From positions 1 through 5,892 of the forward strand of contig CAYPNM010000102.1 in the NCBI GenBank assembly GCA_964412105.1: DNA of 5,892 nucleotides, given 5' to 3'. Origin of the DNA: JAKAGZ01 sp964412105 (GTDB lineage Bacteria; Bacteroidota; Ignavibacteria; Ignavibacteriales; Ignavibacteriaceae). A model generated the notes under the pieces. That model was not told where the DNA came from. It searched no databases and was given only the letters and a program-made list of their open reading frames with translations. Positions 5,781 through 5,892 of the stretch are shown piece after piece (the stretch's first letter is position 1; each line of letters opens with the position of its first letter). Position numbers and translations under genes: made by a program.

Positions 5781-5854
5781 GGGCCCATAGCTCAGTTGGT
5801 TAGAGCATCTGACTCATAATCAGAGGGTCGGTGGTTCAAGTCCATCTGGGCCCA
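5781..5854 (+). tRNA. tRNA with CAT anticodon (tRNA-Met, elongator type; tRNA-Ile2 not excluded)
   Basis: A complete cloverleaf can be drawn: acceptor GGGCCCA (5781-5787) pairs perfectly with TGGGCCC (5847-5853); D-arm GCTC/GAGC (5790-5806) has the GG of the D-loop; anticodon arm TCTGA/TCAGA encloses CTCATAA with CAT at 5815-5817; the variable loop is GGGTC; T-arm GGTGG/CCATC (one G-U pair) encloses TTCAAGT; the discriminator is A5854. CCA is not fully encoded (CA follows), so the tail must be added by the nucleotidyltransferase. The perfect G1-C72 pair rules out an initiator. A CAT anticodon could also be the lysidine-modified isoleucine tRNA; the overall shape resembles elongator Met. Its 5' 27 nt and a 13-nt part of its 3' half recur at 5609-5671. 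Confidence 0.92.
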
Positions 5855-5892
5855 CAAAATAGCCTCCATAATACCAACCTTTCAGGGGAAAA

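Overview
This 5.9 kb window is AT-rich, and every gene I can support lies on the + strand. It looks like bacterial chromosome from the Bacteroidota/Chlorobi side of the tree, and I favour an Ignavibacteria- or Chlorobi-like lineage. Three things point there. One tRNA-like locus has a textbook Bacteroidota promoter (TTG-N20-TATTTTTG). The intact tRNA gene does not encode the full CCA tail. Strong Shine-Dalgarno sequences are nevertheless kept (AAGGAGG, AAAGGAGG), which is less typical of Bacteroidetes proper. This placement is inferred from sequence style, not from a database match.

Positions 1-3612 hold a compact housekeeping and stress cluster. A YtxH-family small membrane protein is followed 22 nt later by a DUF948/YtxG-like membrane-anchored coiled-coil protein. 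Next come an elongation-factor-G paralogue of the EF-G2 (EF-G-like) type, which starts at TTG, and a HIT-family nucleotide hydrolase/phosphorylase. The YtxH + DUF948 pair mirrors the B. subtilis ytxG-ytxH gene pair. A small GC-rich hairpin sits between the EF-G2 and HIT genes and may attenuate transcription.

Positions 3651-5455 hold surface and unknown genes: a probable lipoprotein with four exact-length 24-residue MORN/YwqK-type repeats, a 102-residue protein I do not recognise, and a small secreted outer-membrane beta-barrel protein.

The most unusual part is the set of tRNA-related sequences at 4204-4274, 5566-5671 and 5781-5854. Only the last is an intact tRNA gene (anticodon CAT). The middle copy has a good promoter and a 5' half identical to the intact tRNA over 27 nt. 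However, it carries a GAT anticodon in an over-long anticodon stem and loses the tRNA fold in the T-arm. The first copy is an older relic of the same promoter plus tRNA start, with both promoter boxes mutated. Together they record duplication and decay of a tRNA locus. The middle copy with its downstream hairpins could be an expressed tRNA-like RNA or merely the leader of the intact tRNA. I see no CRISPR array, insertion sequence, rRNA or phage gene.
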